Shown in pieces: positions 1 through 8,890 of a stretch of DNA of 64,000 nucleotides. Below the pieces are notes generated by a model. The model searched no databases, was not told where the DNA came from, and was given only the letters and a program-made list of their open reading frames with translations. This DNA comes from Pseudomonas viridiflava. Its GTDB lineage: Bacteria > Pseudomonadota > Gammaproteobacteria > Pseudomonadales > Pseudomonadaceae. The DNA lies in the NCBI RefSeq assembly GCF_900583165.1, contig NZ_UTKY01000076.1:62001-126000 (forward strand), written 5' to 3'. Positions within the stretch are counted from its first letter, which is position 1. Each line of letters opens with the position of its first letter. The position numbers and the translations under genes were made by a program.

Positions 1-5
1 GGGAA

Positions 6-299
6 GTGTCATCCGGCGGCCCTCACACCCACTCGCTTATCGCAACACACCCCAATTCGAACATGCTGTATTACGTGACCCTCCATTGGGCTGAGGGAGG
101 GTCCATCAGATTAGAAAAAAAGCTGACGACTGCCTGGTTAAATAAAATCATCAATCGGTATTCAGCCTCACGCACATTGGCAGACGTCAAAAGTGCCATG
201 GAGGAAGGGCGGTTGGTTAGGATCGCAGCAGGCATCCAATGGCCTGTCGAGCGTGACATTCCTTCCAGCGTCTATTTTGTCAAAGTGAATCCAGCCTGA
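6..299 (+). CDS. hypothetical protein, possibly cut at the 5' end
   Basis: An open frame of 97 codons starts with GTG at the very edge of the window, so the true start may lie outside. An ATG at 63 would give a 78-residue product. The protein has no signal peptide, membrane segment or motif that I recognise. It runs toward the LysE-type gene and overlaps its end by about 20 bp. Codon use is less GC-rich than in the neighbours. I cannot assign a function. Confidence 0.4.
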   Translation: MSSGGPHTHSLIATHPNSNMLYYVTLHWAEGGSIRLEKKLTTAWLNKIINRYSASRTLADVKSAMEEGRLVRIAAGIQWPVERDIPSSVYFVKVNPA

Positions 300-921
300 C
301 CTTCATCAGCGACAGCATGCCTGCACCACCAAACAATCCCGCACTGACGCGGTTGAACCAGCTTTGGCCTTTGCCGCTACGCAGATAGCGAGCGGCGCCA
401 TGGGCGCTCAAGCCATAGGTCAGCTTGCACAGCAGGTCGAGCACGGTCCAGGTGGCGATCATGGTCAGCAGCTGTGGCAGGAACGGTTGCTCGCCGCTGA
501 GAAACTGCGGCAGGAAGGCGGCGAAAAACAGAATGTCCTTGGGGTTGCTGGCGCCGAGGACAAAAGCGCGACCGAACAGGGTGCGAAAGCGTGGTGTCGC
601 GGCCAACTGCGGTACTTCGGCGCCGTGTGCCGGTTGCCGCGACTGCTGCCAGCTTTGCCAGGCCAGGTAGAACAGATAGGCCGCGCCGACCACCTTCAAG
701 GCGCTGAACAACTGCTCCGACGCGAGCAACAGCGCGCCTAGACCAAGGGCCGAGGCGCTGAGCAAGCAGATCGAGGCAAATACCCCACCAAGAAACGCTG
801 GGTACGAACGGCGCAGTCCGTAGTTGAGACTGTTGCTGATCATCAACAGTGACAGCGGCCCCGGGATCAGGATCACCACCAATGCCGCGCCGCTGAACAG
901 TAGCCAGGTTTCCAGGTTCAT
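280..921 (-). CDS. LysE/RhtB family amino-acid exporter
   Basis: The 213-residue product matches the LysE/RhtB translocator family in length and pattern. It opens with a hydrophobic segment (about 7-27) carrying the family-typical ILIPGPLSLLM stretch, then has further membrane segments near 40-65, 68-90, 118-140 and 148-170, and the SNPKDILFF motif at about 125. Members export amino acids or similar metabolites across the inner membrane; the substrate here cannot be read from sequence. An AGGAG ribosome binding site sits 6 bp upstream of the ATG. The purine permease gene ends just upstream on the same strand, so the two may be co-transcribed. Confidence 0.85.
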   Translation of the reverse strand: MNLETWLLFSGAALVVILIPGPLSLLMISNSLNYGLRRSYPAFLGGVFASICLLSASALGLGALLLASEQLFSALKVVGAAYLFYLAWQSWQQSRQPAHGAEVPQLAATPRFRTLFGRAFVLGASNPKDILFFAAFLPQFLSGEQPFLPQLLTMIATWTVLDLLCKLTYGLSAHGAARYLRSGKGQSWFNRVSAGLFGGAGMLSLMKVRLDSL

Positions 922-932
922 CCGTTACTCCT

Positions 933-2279
933 TTATAGAAATATGAATTTGGCGATAAAGATCGCGCACAACACCCACAGGCTGATGGAAATCTCGCGGT
1001 ACTTGCCAGTACCCGCCTTGAGCGCCACGTAGGTGATAAAGCCCAGGGCGATGCCGTCGGCGACCGAAAAGGTCAGGGGCATCATGATCGCGGTGACAAT
1101 TGCCGGAATGCTGTCGGTGGCCTCGTCCCAATTGATATGGGCCATACTCGCCATCATCAGCATCGCGACGTAAATCAGCGCACCCGCCGTGGCATACGCT
1201 GGAATCATCCCCGCCAGCGGCGCGAAAAACATCGCAGCCACAAACAGCACACCCACCGTCACTGCGGTCAGCCCGGTACGGCCGCCCGCCGCCACGCCGG
1301 CAGCGCTTTCCACGTAGCTGGTCACCGGTGGTACACCGACCATGGCGCCAAATACGCTAGAGGCACTGTCGGCCTTCAACGCGCGGGACAGGTTATCGAT
1401 CTTGCCATCGGCATTCACCAGCCCGGCGCGCTGAGCGACGCCCATCAGTGTACCTGCGGTATCAAACATGTGTACAAAAAGAAACGCAAATACCACGCTA
1501 ATCATGCTGATATTGAATACACCTGCTACGTCCATCGCCATCCAGGTGGGTGCCAGGCTCGGCGGCGTCGACATGATGCCGTTGTAATGCACCAGGCCCA
1601 GGCCCCAGCCCGCGAGGGTCACGGCGATGATGCTGATGAGGATCGCGCCGAATACGCGGTGATAGCTGAGGATTGCGATAAGCAGAAAGCAAATGGCCGC
1701 CAGCAAGGGCGCCGGTTCATGCAGTGAACCGAGTTTGATCAGCGTGGCCGGGCTGTCGACGATGATGCCAGCGGTCTTCAGGCCGATCACCCCGAGAAAC
1801 AGGCCGACCCCTGCGCCCATGGCGTGGCGCAGGCTTACGGGGATACTGTTGAGCAGCCATTCACGCACCCGTGAAAGCGTCAGGAACATAAACAGCACGC
1901 CTGAGATAAACACCGCACCCAGTGCGGTTTCCCACGTGTAGCCCATGGTGCCCACCACGGTGTAGGTGAAAAACGCGTTCAAGCCCATGCCCGGCGCCAG
2001 GCCCACCGGCCAGTTGGCGTACAGGCCCATCAACAGGCAACCCAGCGCAGCGGCGATGCAGGTGGCGACAAAGGCCGCACCGTGATCAATGCCGGCGTCG
2101 GCCATGATGTTGGGGTTGACGAAGATGATGTAGGCCATGGTGATGAACGTGGTGAGGCCGGCGATCAGCTCGGTCTTCACTGTGGTGCCATGCAAGCGCA
2201 GTTTGAACAGGCGTTCCAGCCAGCCGGTGCGGGTGGGTTGGAGGTCCAGGGGTGAGGCTTCGGATTTGCGGCTATCCAC
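933..2279 (-). CDS. NCS2 family purine permease (AzgA/PbuG type)
   Basis: A 448-residue polytopic inner-membrane protein with the hallmarks of the NCS2 hypoxanthine/guanine/adenine branch: GLNAFFTYTVV near 97, FDTAGTLMGVA near 270 and PPVTSYVESAAG near 315. Such permeases import purine bases with protons. The likely start is GTG at 2279 with GAGGAG about 10 bp upstream; the N-terminal 25 residues are hydrophilic. A perfect 12-bp palindrome TTTGTATACAAA lies about 110 bp upstream and could be an operator. The exact purine specificity is not resolved. Confidence 0.88.
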   Translation of the reverse strand: MDSRKSEASPLDLQPTRTGWLERLFKLRLHGTTVKTELIAGLTTFITMAYIIFVNPNIMADAGIDHGAAFVATCIAAALGCLLMGLYANWPVGLAPGMGLNAFFTYTVVGTMGYTWETALGAVFISGVLFMFLTLSRVREWLLNSIPVSLRHAMGAGVGLFLGVIGLKTAGIIVDSPATLIKLGSLHEPAPLLAAICFLLIAILSYHRVFGAILISIIAVTLAGWGLGLVHYNGIMSTPPSLAPTWMAMDVAGVFNISMISVVFAFLFVHMFDTAGTLMGVAQRAGLVNADGKIDNLSRALKADSASSVFGAMVGVPPVTSYVESAAGVAAGGRTGLTAVTVGVLFVAAMFFAPLAGMIPAYATAGALIYVAMLMMASMAHINWDEATDSIPAIVTAIMMPLTFSVADGIALGFITYVALKAGTGKYREISISLWVLCAIFIAKFIFL

Positions 2280-2390
2280 AGCGAGTACTCCTCAAGCATT
2301 TTATTGTTATGGCCGGCGCTTTTGCGCCGTGAGGTACTGGCGGGTTTTGTTGACCATTAGGTCAGGAACTCGCACGAGGCGAATTATGCT

Positions 2391-2402
2391 TTTGTATACA
2401 AA
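2391..2402. promoter_or_regulatory. palindromic operator candidate upstream of the purine permease
   Basis: TTTGTATACAAA is a perfect 12-bp palindrome in an AT-rich intergenic stretch between the NCS2 permease start and the MarR gene end. Palindromes with a TGTATACA core are typical of FadR-subfamily GntR operators, so a purine-responsive GntR-type regulator is possible. No such regulator is in the window, so the assignment is an inference. Confidence 0.35.
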
Positions 2403-2439
2403 TAAAGCAAATAATGTTTTCGAATAGTTGAGCGAACGG

Positions 2440-2874
2440 CTAGTTCGACGCGCTCAATGCTTGATTGACGGCCAGCCATCCGGCGACTGCCGTTTCGCCG
2501 GCGTCACTGAATGCGCGTTGCAACAGCTTCACTTGTTCACGGCGTAGGGAGTGTTCAAATCGCAAGCCTTCTTCGCTCAACGCCAGCAGGCGTTTGCGTT
2601 TGTCAGTCTCGGACGCAACGCTGTTGACCAGGTGCATTTCCTGCAATTGGCGCAAGGGCATGTTCAGCGCCTGCTTGCTCACGCCGAGCAATTCCAGCAG
2701 TTCCTTCACGCTCAGCGCGGGGTAGCGCGCGATAAAAAATACGATGCGCTGGTGTACCCGGCTTAGGCCACGGCGCTCGAGCATTTCATCGGCTTTGGCA
2801 GTGAAGGCCTGGTAGCCGAAAAAGAATGCTTCCATGGCTTCTTGCTGGGCGGCGGGTTTTTTAAGGTCAAGCAT
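2440..2874 (-). CDS. MarR family transcriptional regulator
   Basis: The 144-residue protein has the winged-helix MarR fold: helices around 20-50, a recognition region at about 55-80 (LSVKELLELLGVSKQALNMP), and the wing with TDKRKRLLALSEEG near 95-108. The DxRxR-like wing signature is present as TDKRKR. It is divergent from the aminotransferase gene with about 80 bp between starts, so it may control that gene or itself. Its ligand is unknown. Confidence 0.85.
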   Translation of the reverse strand: MLDLKKPAAQQEAMEAFFFGYQAFTAKADEMLERRGLSRVHQRIVFFIARYPALSVKELLELLGVSKQALNMPLRQLQEMHLVNSVASETDKRKRLLALSEEGLRFEHSLRREQVKLLQRAFSDAGETAVAGWLAVNQALSASN

Positions 2875-2955
2875 ATTGACGTATCCGTGCGAGTCATCGT
2901 AATTTCGGTCAACCAGTTTGACGTATTTTCTACAGTCTTCGCTACCGGTGACCCT

Positions 2956-4122
2956 ATGGCCTTCTCTGAACGTGTTACGCGCCTCAAAAGCTCCTTGATC
3001 CGTGAAATCCTCGCGGCAGCCCAGCGCCCGGAAGTGATGTCGTTCGCCGGAGGCCTACCAGCCGAAGCCATGCTGCCGGCGCTGAGCTGGGATGATATGC
3101 CGCTGAACATCGGCCAATACGGCATGAGCGAAGGCGAGCCGCAGCTGCGTGAACGGCTCGCCGCCGAGGCCCGCAGCTTGGGCATTGAGTGCCAGGCCAG
3201 CCAGGTGCTGGTGGTCAGCGGCTCCCAGCAAACCCTGGACCTGGCGGCCAAGCTGTATATCGACAAAGGCACGCAGATCCTGCTGGAAGGCCCGACCTAC
3301 CTGGCCGCGCTGCAGATCTTCCAACTGTTCGGCGCCGACTGCCTGACCGTGCAACTGGAAGCCGACGGCCCGGACCTGGCCGCCTTGCGCAGCAACCTCG
3401 AACGCCATCGCCCGGCGTTCATCTACCTGATCCCGACCTTCCAGAACCCCTCCGCCGTGCGCTACAGCGAAGCCAAGCGCGAAGCCGTCGCGGCGTTGCT
3501 GGATGAGTTCGGCGTGACCTTGATCGAAGATGAACCCTACCGCGAGCTGAGCTTTGACGGCGGTAGCGCCAAACCCATCGCCGGGCGCCTGAAAAAAGCC
3601 AGCTGGATCTATACCGGTACCGTGTCCAAGACCTTGTTGCCGGGCTTGCGTGTCGGTTACCTGATCGCCAGCCCGGACCTGTTCCCGCACCTGCTCAAGC
3701 TCAAGCAGTCCGCCGACCTGCACACCAACCGCGTCGGCCAGTGGCAAGCGATGCAGTGGATTGGCAGCGAACAATACCAGCAGCACCTGGTGGAGCTGCG
3801 CAGCTTCTACCGCCAACGCCGCGACACCTTCCAGTCTGCGCTGGAGCACCACTTTGCCGACCTGGCCGACTGGCAGGTGCCCCAGGGTGGATTATTCTTC
3901 TGGCTGACCTTGAAACAGCCACTCGACACCCGCACCTTATTGGCGCAAGCGTTGCAGCAGAACGTCGCGTTCATGCCCGGTGAACCGTTCTTCTCCGAGC
4001 CGGATCAACATCTGGGCTCATTGCGCCTCAATTTCAGCCATATCGACCCGGCCCGCCTGGACGAAGGTCTCAAGCGCCTGGCCGCAGTGGTCCGTCAAGC
4101 ACAGCACGCGCAAGCGGCATAA
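2956..4122 (+). CDS. PLP-dependent aminotransferase, class I/II (2-aminoadipate/MocR-like domain)
   Basis: From the ATG at 2956 the product is 388 residues. The fold-type I aminotransferase layout is clear: MSFAGGLP near 30, SGSQQTLDLAAKL near 88, an IEDEPY motif near 195, and the PLP-lysine segment GTVSKTLLPGLRVGYL near 222-237, followed by LRLNFSH near 355. It resembles multi-substrate 2-aminoadipate or aromatic aminotransferases (LysN-like) rather than full MocR regulators because the HTH domain is absent. The frame is open upstream to 2842, but that would overlap the divergent MarR gene. The GST gene follows after 10 bp, so they probably form an operon. Confidence 0.85.
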   Translation: MAFSERVTRLKSSLIREILAAAQRPEVMSFAGGLPAEAMLPALSWDDMPLNIGQYGMSEGEPQLRERLAAEARSLGIECQASQVLVVSGSQQTLDLAAKLYIDKGTQILLEGPTYLAALQIFQLFGADCLTVQLEADGPDLAALRSNLERHRPAFIYLIPTFQNPSAVRYSEAKREAVAALLDEFGVTLIEDEPYRELSFDGGSAKPIAGRLKKASWIYTGTVSKTLLPGLRVGYLIASPDLFPHLLKLKQSADLHTNRVGQWQAMQWIGSEQYQQHLVELRSFYRQRRDTFQSALEHHFADLADWQVPQGGLFFWLTLKQPLDTRTLLAQALQQNVAFMPGEPFFSEPDQHLGSLRLNFSHIDPARLDEGLKRLAAVVRQAQHAQAA

Positions 4123-4132
4123 GGGGAGCCCC

Positions 4133-4735
4133 ATGTACAAGGTTTATGGCGATTACAAATCGGGCAACTGCTACAAGATCAAGTTGATGCTCAACCTGTT
4201 GGGTCTCCCGTACGAGTGGGTGGATGTCGATATCCTCAATGGCGATACCCAGACCGCTGAGTTCCTGGCCAAGAACCCCAACGGCAAGATCCCGGTGCTG
4301 GAATTCGAAGACGGCACCTGCCTGTGGGAATCCAACGCGATCCTCAACTTCCTCGCCGATGGCAGCGAGTTTTTGCCGTCCGAGCCGCGCCTGCGCACCC
4401 AGGTGCTGCAGTGGCAGTTTTTCGAGCAGTACAGCCACGAGCCGTACATTGCCGTGGCGCGGTTTATCCAGTTTTACCTGAACATGCCCGAAGACCGCCT
4501 GGAGGAGTACAAGACCTGCCATAAGCGCGGGTACAAGGCGTTGAAAGTGATGGAGCGCCAGTTGCAGGCCACGCCGTATCTGGTGGGCGAGCAGTATTCG
4601 ATTGCCGATATTGCGTTGTATGCCTACACGCATGTGGCCCATGAGGGTGGGTTTGATTTGGCACCGTATCCGGCCGTGCAGGCATGGTTGGCGCGGGTGG
4701 CCAGCCATCCAAAACATGTGCCGATGCTCGATTGA
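4133..4735 (+). CDS. glutathione S-transferase family protein
   Basis: Starting at ATG 4133, behind a GGGGAG site 5 bp away, the product is 200 residues, the usual GST length. The N-terminal thioredoxin-like domain (1-80) includes SGNCYKIKLML, NPNGKIPVLE with the cis-proline, and ESNAIL for glutathione contact. The C-terminal all-helical domain holds the conserved SIADIALYAYTH stretch near 158. It could conjugate or reduce small electrophiles in the cytosol. The gene follows the aminotransferase by 10 bp, suggesting co-transcription. Confidence 0.87.
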   Translation: MYKVYGDYKSGNCYKIKLMLNLLGLPYEWVDVDILNGDTQTAEFLAKNPNGKIPVLEFEDGTCLWESNAILNFLADGSEFLPSEPRLRTQVLQWQFFEQYSHEPYIAVARFIQFYLNMPEDRLEEYKTCHKRGYKALKVMERQLQATPYLVGEQYSIADIALYAYTHVAHEGGFDLAPYPAVQAWLARVASHPKHVPMLD

Positions 4736-4747
4736 TAATGCGGTTCA

Positions 4748-4842
4748 AAATGTGGGAGCGGGCTTGCTCGCGAATGCGGTGTATCAGCCAGCTTATACGG
4801 GTCTGACACACCGCTTTCGCGAGCAAGCCCGCTCCCACATTT
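4748..4842. repeat. REPIN (paired inverted REP sequences)
   Basis: Two 27-bp arms, at 4748-4774 and 4816-4842, are perfect reverse complements around a 41-bp spacer. Each arm has the Pseudomonas REP core GGGCTTGC with a GTGGGAG head. The element sits between the GST gene and the LysR gene and touches the LysR stop codon. It probably forms a hairpin in either transcript. Confidence 0.9.
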
Positions 4843-5737
4843 AGCTCTGTGCAGTGTCAGAGAGTTCTTCATTGAGCAGATCGAAGCAGCGCTGCGCCGC
4901 CGGGCTCAGGCCCATCCCGCTACGTGTGATCAACCCAATCTCCCGGTTCACCCCCGGATGATTAATCGTAATCCGCTTCAACCCCTCCAAACTGTCCGCC
5001 GCCGACTCCGGCAGCACACTGACCCCCAGCCCCTGGCGCACCAACGCTAGCACCGTCGACATGTAGTTGGCCTCCATGCCGGCGTTCATCGTCAGCCGCG
5101 TTTCATCGAACAATGCATCCACCTGCTCACGCACACTGCTGTCGCGGCCGGTGAGGATGATGGGCTGATCCGCCAATTGTTCCAGGGTCAGTTGGCGATG
5201 GCGCGTCAGCGGATGATCCAGTGGCACAAACGCACATAAGCGGTCATTGAGCACCGGCACAAATTCCAAGCCGTGGCTTAGACGCGCGCGTACACCAATA
5301 CCGAAATCCACTTCGCCGGAGCGCACTTGGGCGTGAATGCGATGCGCCACCAGGTCATGCAGGCGCACTTCGATCCCGGCGAAACGCTCGCGGAACAAAC
5401 GCAGCACGGGCGGCAGGCTACCGGCACAGACGGAGGGCAGGGCGGCGATGGTGACCACGCCCCGACGCAGTGCGGCGAGGTCGCGTGAGCCGGTGACGAT
5501 GTTGTCCAGGTCCAGCAGCAGTTTTTCCATCGGGCCACGGGCTTCCCGGCCGGCAGCAGTGAGGCTGACATGACGTGGGCTGCGGTCGAGCAGGGCGACA
5601 CCGAGCCAGTCTTCCAGTTGTTGCACCTGAACGGTGAGTGCCGAAGGTGACAGGTGCAGCTCGTTGGCGGCTTTGATGAAGCTGGCGGTGCGGGCTACGG
5701 CAAGGAATGCCTGAATGTGTTGAATACTGTTCTTCAT
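4841..5737 (-). CDS. LysR family transcriptional regulator
   Basis: The start at 5737 gives 298 residues, standard for LysR regulators; an upstream in-frame extension to 5980 would overlap the divergent transporter. The N-terminal HTH (about 1-60) reads IQHIQAFLAVARTASFIKAA and LHLSPSALTVQVQQLE, followed by the linker helix and the effector-binding domain (about 90-290). It is divergent from the CitMHS transporter and AtuA-like genes with 111 bp between, the usual arrangement for a LysR activator of a catabolic operon. The inducer is unknown. Confidence 0.9.
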   Translation of the reverse strand: MKNSIQHIQAFLAVARTASFIKAANELHLSPSALTVQVQQLEDWLGVALLDRSPRHVSLTAAGREARGPMEKLLLDLDNIVTGSRDLAALRRGVVTIAALPSVCAGSLPPVLRLFRERFAGIEVRLHDLVAHRIHAQVRSGEVDFGIGVRARLSHGLEFVPVLNDRLCAFVPLDHPLTRHRQLTLEQLADQPIILTGRDSSVREQVDALFDETRLTMNAGMEANYMSTVLALVRQGLGVSVLPESAADSLEGLKRITINHPGVNREIGLITRSGMGLSPAAQRCFDLLNEELSDTAQS

Positions 5738-5848
5738 TTTGTTTTTCCGAACATGATCGGCCGAATATTCCAATTTACAAAGACTAACCCGCTTCCAATA
5801 CTCCAGGGAAAACAATAACCGGCCACCAAGGCCGCTCTGGAGTAACCC

Positions 5849-7141
5849 ATGCTCGCTACCCTGGGTGTCATCACCATCCTGTGCCTGCTCGCTGCCGTCA
5901 TGAGCAAACGCCTCTCGCCACTGGTGGCCCTGATCGCCTTGCCGATCATTGCCGCACTGCTTGGCGGGTTCGGCCTGCAAACCAGCGCCTTCATCATTAC
6001 CGGCATCAAGAACGTCGCCCCGGTGGTGGGCATGTTTGTGTTTGCAATCCTGTTTTTCGGGATCATGACCGATGCCGGCATGCTCGACCCCATCATTGAT
6101 CGCATCCTGCGCACGGTAGGGACTCGTCCTACACGCATTGTCGTCGGTACCGCGACCCTCGCGTTATTGGTGCACCTGGACGGTTCCGGCGCGGTGACCT
6201 TTTTGGTGACGGTGCCGGCGATGCTGCCGCTGTATACGCGCCTAGGTATCGATAAACGGATCCTCGCCTGCGTTTGTGCAATGGCGGCGGGGGTCAATTT
6301 CTTGCCGTGGACGGGCCCGGTGTTGCGTTCGTCGGCAGCCTTGCATGTGCCAGTGGCGGACTTGTTCCAGCCCCTGATTCCGGTGCAAATCGTCGGCCTG
6401 ATCTTTGTATTCGCCTGTGCCTGGTGGCTCGGTCACCGTGAAGAAAAACGCCTGGGCCTGGGCGCCGGTTCTACCGTAGAGGCGGTACCGCAACGCGTGC
6501 TGAGTGATGAAGACATCAAGTTGCGCCGCCCACGCCTGTTCTGGGTCAACCTGATCCTCACCGTGCTGGTGATGGTGGTGATGATTGCCGGCTGGGTCGA
6601 CCCGGTGGTGATGTTTATGCTCGGCACGGTAGTGGCGCTGTGCATCAACTACCCGAACGTGGACGCCCAGCGTGCGCGCATCGACGCCCATGCAAAAACC
6701 GCCCTGACCATGGCCAGTATCCTGCTCGCTGCCGGGGTATTCACCGGCATCATGCAAGGCACCGGCATGCTCAAGGCGATTGCCGAAGTGGCGGTGGCGC
6801 AGATTCCGGCCGGTCACGGCAAGCTGATTCCGGCGGTGGTGGGCTTTATCTCCATGCCGCTGAGCATGTTGTTCGACCCCGATTCCTACTATTTCGGCGT
6901 GATGCCAGTGATTGCAGAAGTGGGCAAGGCCCTGGGCGTCGACCCGCTGCAAGTGGCCCAGGCCTCATTGCTGGGGGTGCACACCACCGGTTTTCCGGTC
7001 AGCCCGTTGACCCCCGCAACTTTCCTGTTGGTGGGCCTGTGCAAGATCGAATTGGCCGATCACCAGCGCTTCACCATTCCGTTTCTGTTTGCCGCGTCGG
7101 TGTTGATGACCCTGACCGCATTGCTCTTGGGAGTGATTTGA
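5849..7141 (+). CDS. CitMHS family citrate/divalent-metal:proton symporter
   Basis: The 430-residue protein has about 11-12 hydrophobic segments and the CitM-type pattern: LGVITILCLLAAVMSKRLSP at the start, IMTDAGMLDP near 71, HLDGSGAVTFLVTVPAMLP near 110 and FDPDSYYFGVMPV near 345. CitMHS carriers take up citrate or related tricarboxylates as metal complexes. GGAG lies 6 bp before the ATG. The next gene starts one base after the stop, so the transporter and the two AtuA-like genes form an operon opposite the LysR regulator. The substrate may be the compound processed by the AtuA-like proteins. Confidence 0.87.
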   Translation: MLATLGVITILCLLAAVMSKRLSPLVALIALPIIAALLGGFGLQTSAFIITGIKNVAPVVGMFVFAILFFGIMTDAGMLDPIIDRILRTVGTRPTRIVVGTATLALLVHLDGSGAVTFLVTVPAMLPLYTRLGIDKRILACVCAMAAGVNFLPWTGPVLRSSAALHVPVADLFQPLIPVQIVGLIFVFACAWWLGHREEKRLGLGAGSTVEAVPQRVLSDEDIKLRRPRLFWVNLILTVLVMVVMIAGWVDPVVMFMLGTVVALCINYPNVDAQRARIDAHAKTALTMASILLAAGVFTGIMQGTGMLKAIAEVAVAQIPAGHGKLIPAVVGFISMPLSMLFDPDSYYFGVMPVIAEVGKALGVDPLQVAQASLLGVHTTGFPVSPLTPATFLLVGLCKIELADHQRFTIPFLFAASVLMTLTALLLGVI

Positions 7142-7142
7142 G

Positions 7143-8468
7143 ATGAAAACCTTGCGCATCGGTTCCGGCGCCGGCTATTCCGGCGACCGTATCGAACCTG
7201 CCGTTGAGTTGGCCGAACGGGGCGACTTGGATTATTTAGTGTTTGAGTGTCTGGCTGAACGCACTATCGCCTTGGCCCAACAGGCACGTATCAGCGACTC
7301 ACAAGGCGGCTATGACCCGCTACTGAGCGAGCGTATGCGCCGCGTGTTGCCCTTTGTTGGCGTGAAAACCGAGCGTCGTCGTTTGCGGGTAATCACCAAT
7401 ATGGGCGCCGCCAACCCGGTGTCGGCGGCCATTGAAGTACGGCGCATTGCCGACGAATTGGGCCTTGCACTCAAGGTGATCGCGGTGGTGGGCGACGACG
7501 TATTAACGGTATTGCAGCCCGAATTCATGCTGGATAACGGCCAAACGGTGGGCTCCCTCGGTGAGCGGCTCATCTCGGCGAACGCGTATTTGGGCGTCGA
7601 CGGCATTCTCGACGCCTTGCGCGCCGACGCCGATGTGGTGATCACTGGGCGGGTGGCCGACCCCTCGCTGTTTCTGGCACCCCAGATGTACGAGTTTGGC
7701 TGGGCCGCAGACGATTGGCCGCGATTGGGGCGCGGCACATTGGTGGGGCATTTGCTCGAATGCGCCGGGCAAGTCAGCGGCGGTTATTTTGCCGATCCGG
7801 GCTTTAAAGATGTGGAGGACTTGGCGCGCCTGGGCTTTCCACTGGCCGAAATCGATGCGGACGCTGGCGCCGTGATCACCAAGGTGGCGGGTTCGGGAGG
7901 GCGGGTCAGCCGCGCCACTTGCGCCGAGCAACTGATCTACGAAGTCCATGACCCGGCGGCGTACCTGACGCCGGATGTGACGGCGGATTTCTCTCAGGTC
8001 GGCTTTGTCGAGGAGGGCACTGATCGCGTGCGCGCCCAGGGCGCCGACGGCCGAGCGAGGCCTGAACAGTTGAAGGTCAGTGTCGGTTATCTGGATGGTT
8101 GGATCGGCGAAGGGCAGATGTCCTACGGCGGCCCTGGCGCTGTCGCACGGGCGCAGTTGGCGCGGGATGTCGTGCTGAAGCGCCTTGAATTGATGGGCGT
8201 AAAGATGCAGGACGTTCGCGCCGAGTTAATCGGCATGGACTCACTCCACGGCCCGCGCAGCAGTGTGGAACCTTGGGAAGTACGCCTGCGCGTAGCGGCC
8301 CGCTGTGAAGACCGCCATGAAGCGGTACGGGTCGGTAATGAAGTGGAAACCCTCTACACCAACGGCCCGTCCGGCGGCGGTGGCGCGAGCAAAAGTGTGC
8401 GACAGGTGGTGGCGGTGGCGTCGTTGTTGCTGCCACGTGATGCGGTCAACCCGAGGATCCAAGCATGA
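7143..8468 (+). CDS. AtuA/DUF1446 family protein, large domain
   Basis: A 441-residue protein matching the acyclic terpene utilization AtuA family (DUF1446): RIGSGAGYSGDRIEPA at the N-terminus, LDYLVFECLAERT near 30, RVLPFVG near 66, NMGAANP near 87, and GRVADPSLFLAP near 175. The biochemical activity of the family is not well established; in the named member it is needed for growth on citronellol. Here it is packed between a CitMHS carrier and the small AtuA-like protein, so a role in degrading an organic acid is plausible. It overlaps the next gene by four bases (ATGA). Confidence 0.82.
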   Translation: MKTLRIGSGAGYSGDRIEPAVELAERGDLDYLVFECLAERTIALAQQARISDSQGGYDPLLSERMRRVLPFVGVKTERRRLRVITNMGAANPVSAAIEVRRIADELGLALKVIAVVGDDVLTVLQPEFMLDNGQTVGSLGERLISANAYLGVDGILDALRADADVVITGRVADPSLFLAPQMYEFGWAADDWPRLGRGTLVGHLLECAGQVSGGYFADPGFKDVEDLARLGFPLAEIDADAGAVITKVAGSGGRVSRATCAEQLIYEVHDPAAYLTPDVTADFSQVGFVEEGTDRVRAQGADGRARPEQLKVSVGYLDGWIGEGQMSYGGPGAVARAQLARDVVLKRLELMGVKMQDVRAELIGMDSLHGPRSSVEPWEVRLRVAARCEDRHEAVRVGNEVETLYTNGPSGGGGASKSVRQVVAVASLLLPRDAVNPRIQA

Positions 8469-8782
8469 AGTTGCAGAGGCTGGCCCATTCCCGTACGGGG
8501 GATAAGGGCGATACGTCGAATATCTCGATCATTGCTTATCGAGCCGAAGATTATCCGTTGTTGTGTGAACAACTGACGGCCGAACGCATAGCCGAGTTCT
8601 TTGCAGGCTTGCTGCAACCAGGGGCGGCGGTGCGGCGCTATGAATTGCCGAATGTGCAGGCGCTGAACTTCGTGTTGCCGGGGATATTGCGGGGTGGGGT
8701 GACCCGCTCGCTGGCGCTGGATGCCCATGGCAAGTGCCTGGGGTCGGCGCTGCTCGATATTGATTTGATAACACCGAACTAA
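8465..8782 (+). CDS. AtuA-like small C-terminal domain protein
   Basis: The 105-residue product corresponds to the small ferredoxin-fold-like domain that is fused to the DUF1446 domain in longer AtuA homologues. The hallmark is the N-terminal LAHSRTGDKGDTSNIS stretch. Its start overlaps the stop of the large-domain gene, so the two are translationally coupled and probably form one complex. The stop codon lies at the edge of a REPIN. The catalytic role is unknown. Confidence 0.8.
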   Translation: MKLQRLAHSRTGDKGDTSNISIIAYRAEDYPLLCEQLTAERIAEFFAGLLQPGAAVRRYELPNVQALNFVLPGILRGGVTRSLALDAHGKCLGSALLDIDLITPN

Positions 8783-8875
8783 ATGTGTGAGGGGGCTTGC
8801 CCCCGATGGCGGTGTATCAGTCACCTTATGTGTGGCTGACACACTGCTATCGGGGGCAAGCCCCCTCCCACATTT
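8781..8875. repeat. REPIN (paired inverted REP sequences)
   Basis: Arms at about 8781-8807 and 8849-8875 are near-perfect inverted copies with the core GGGGGCTTGCCCCCGAT, a different stem variant from the REPIN at 4748. It separates the AtuA-type operon from the convergent glutaredoxin-like gene and probably forms a strong hairpin. Confidence 0.9.
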
Positions 8876-8890
8876 GTCCAGCGGTGTTTG

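Noticed and set aside
3055..3852. A 265-codon antisense frame in the aminotransferase gene
   Set aside because: Low-complexity Ala/Gln/Val-rich translation typical of antisense GC-rich DNA; the plus-strand frame has clear aminotransferase motifs.
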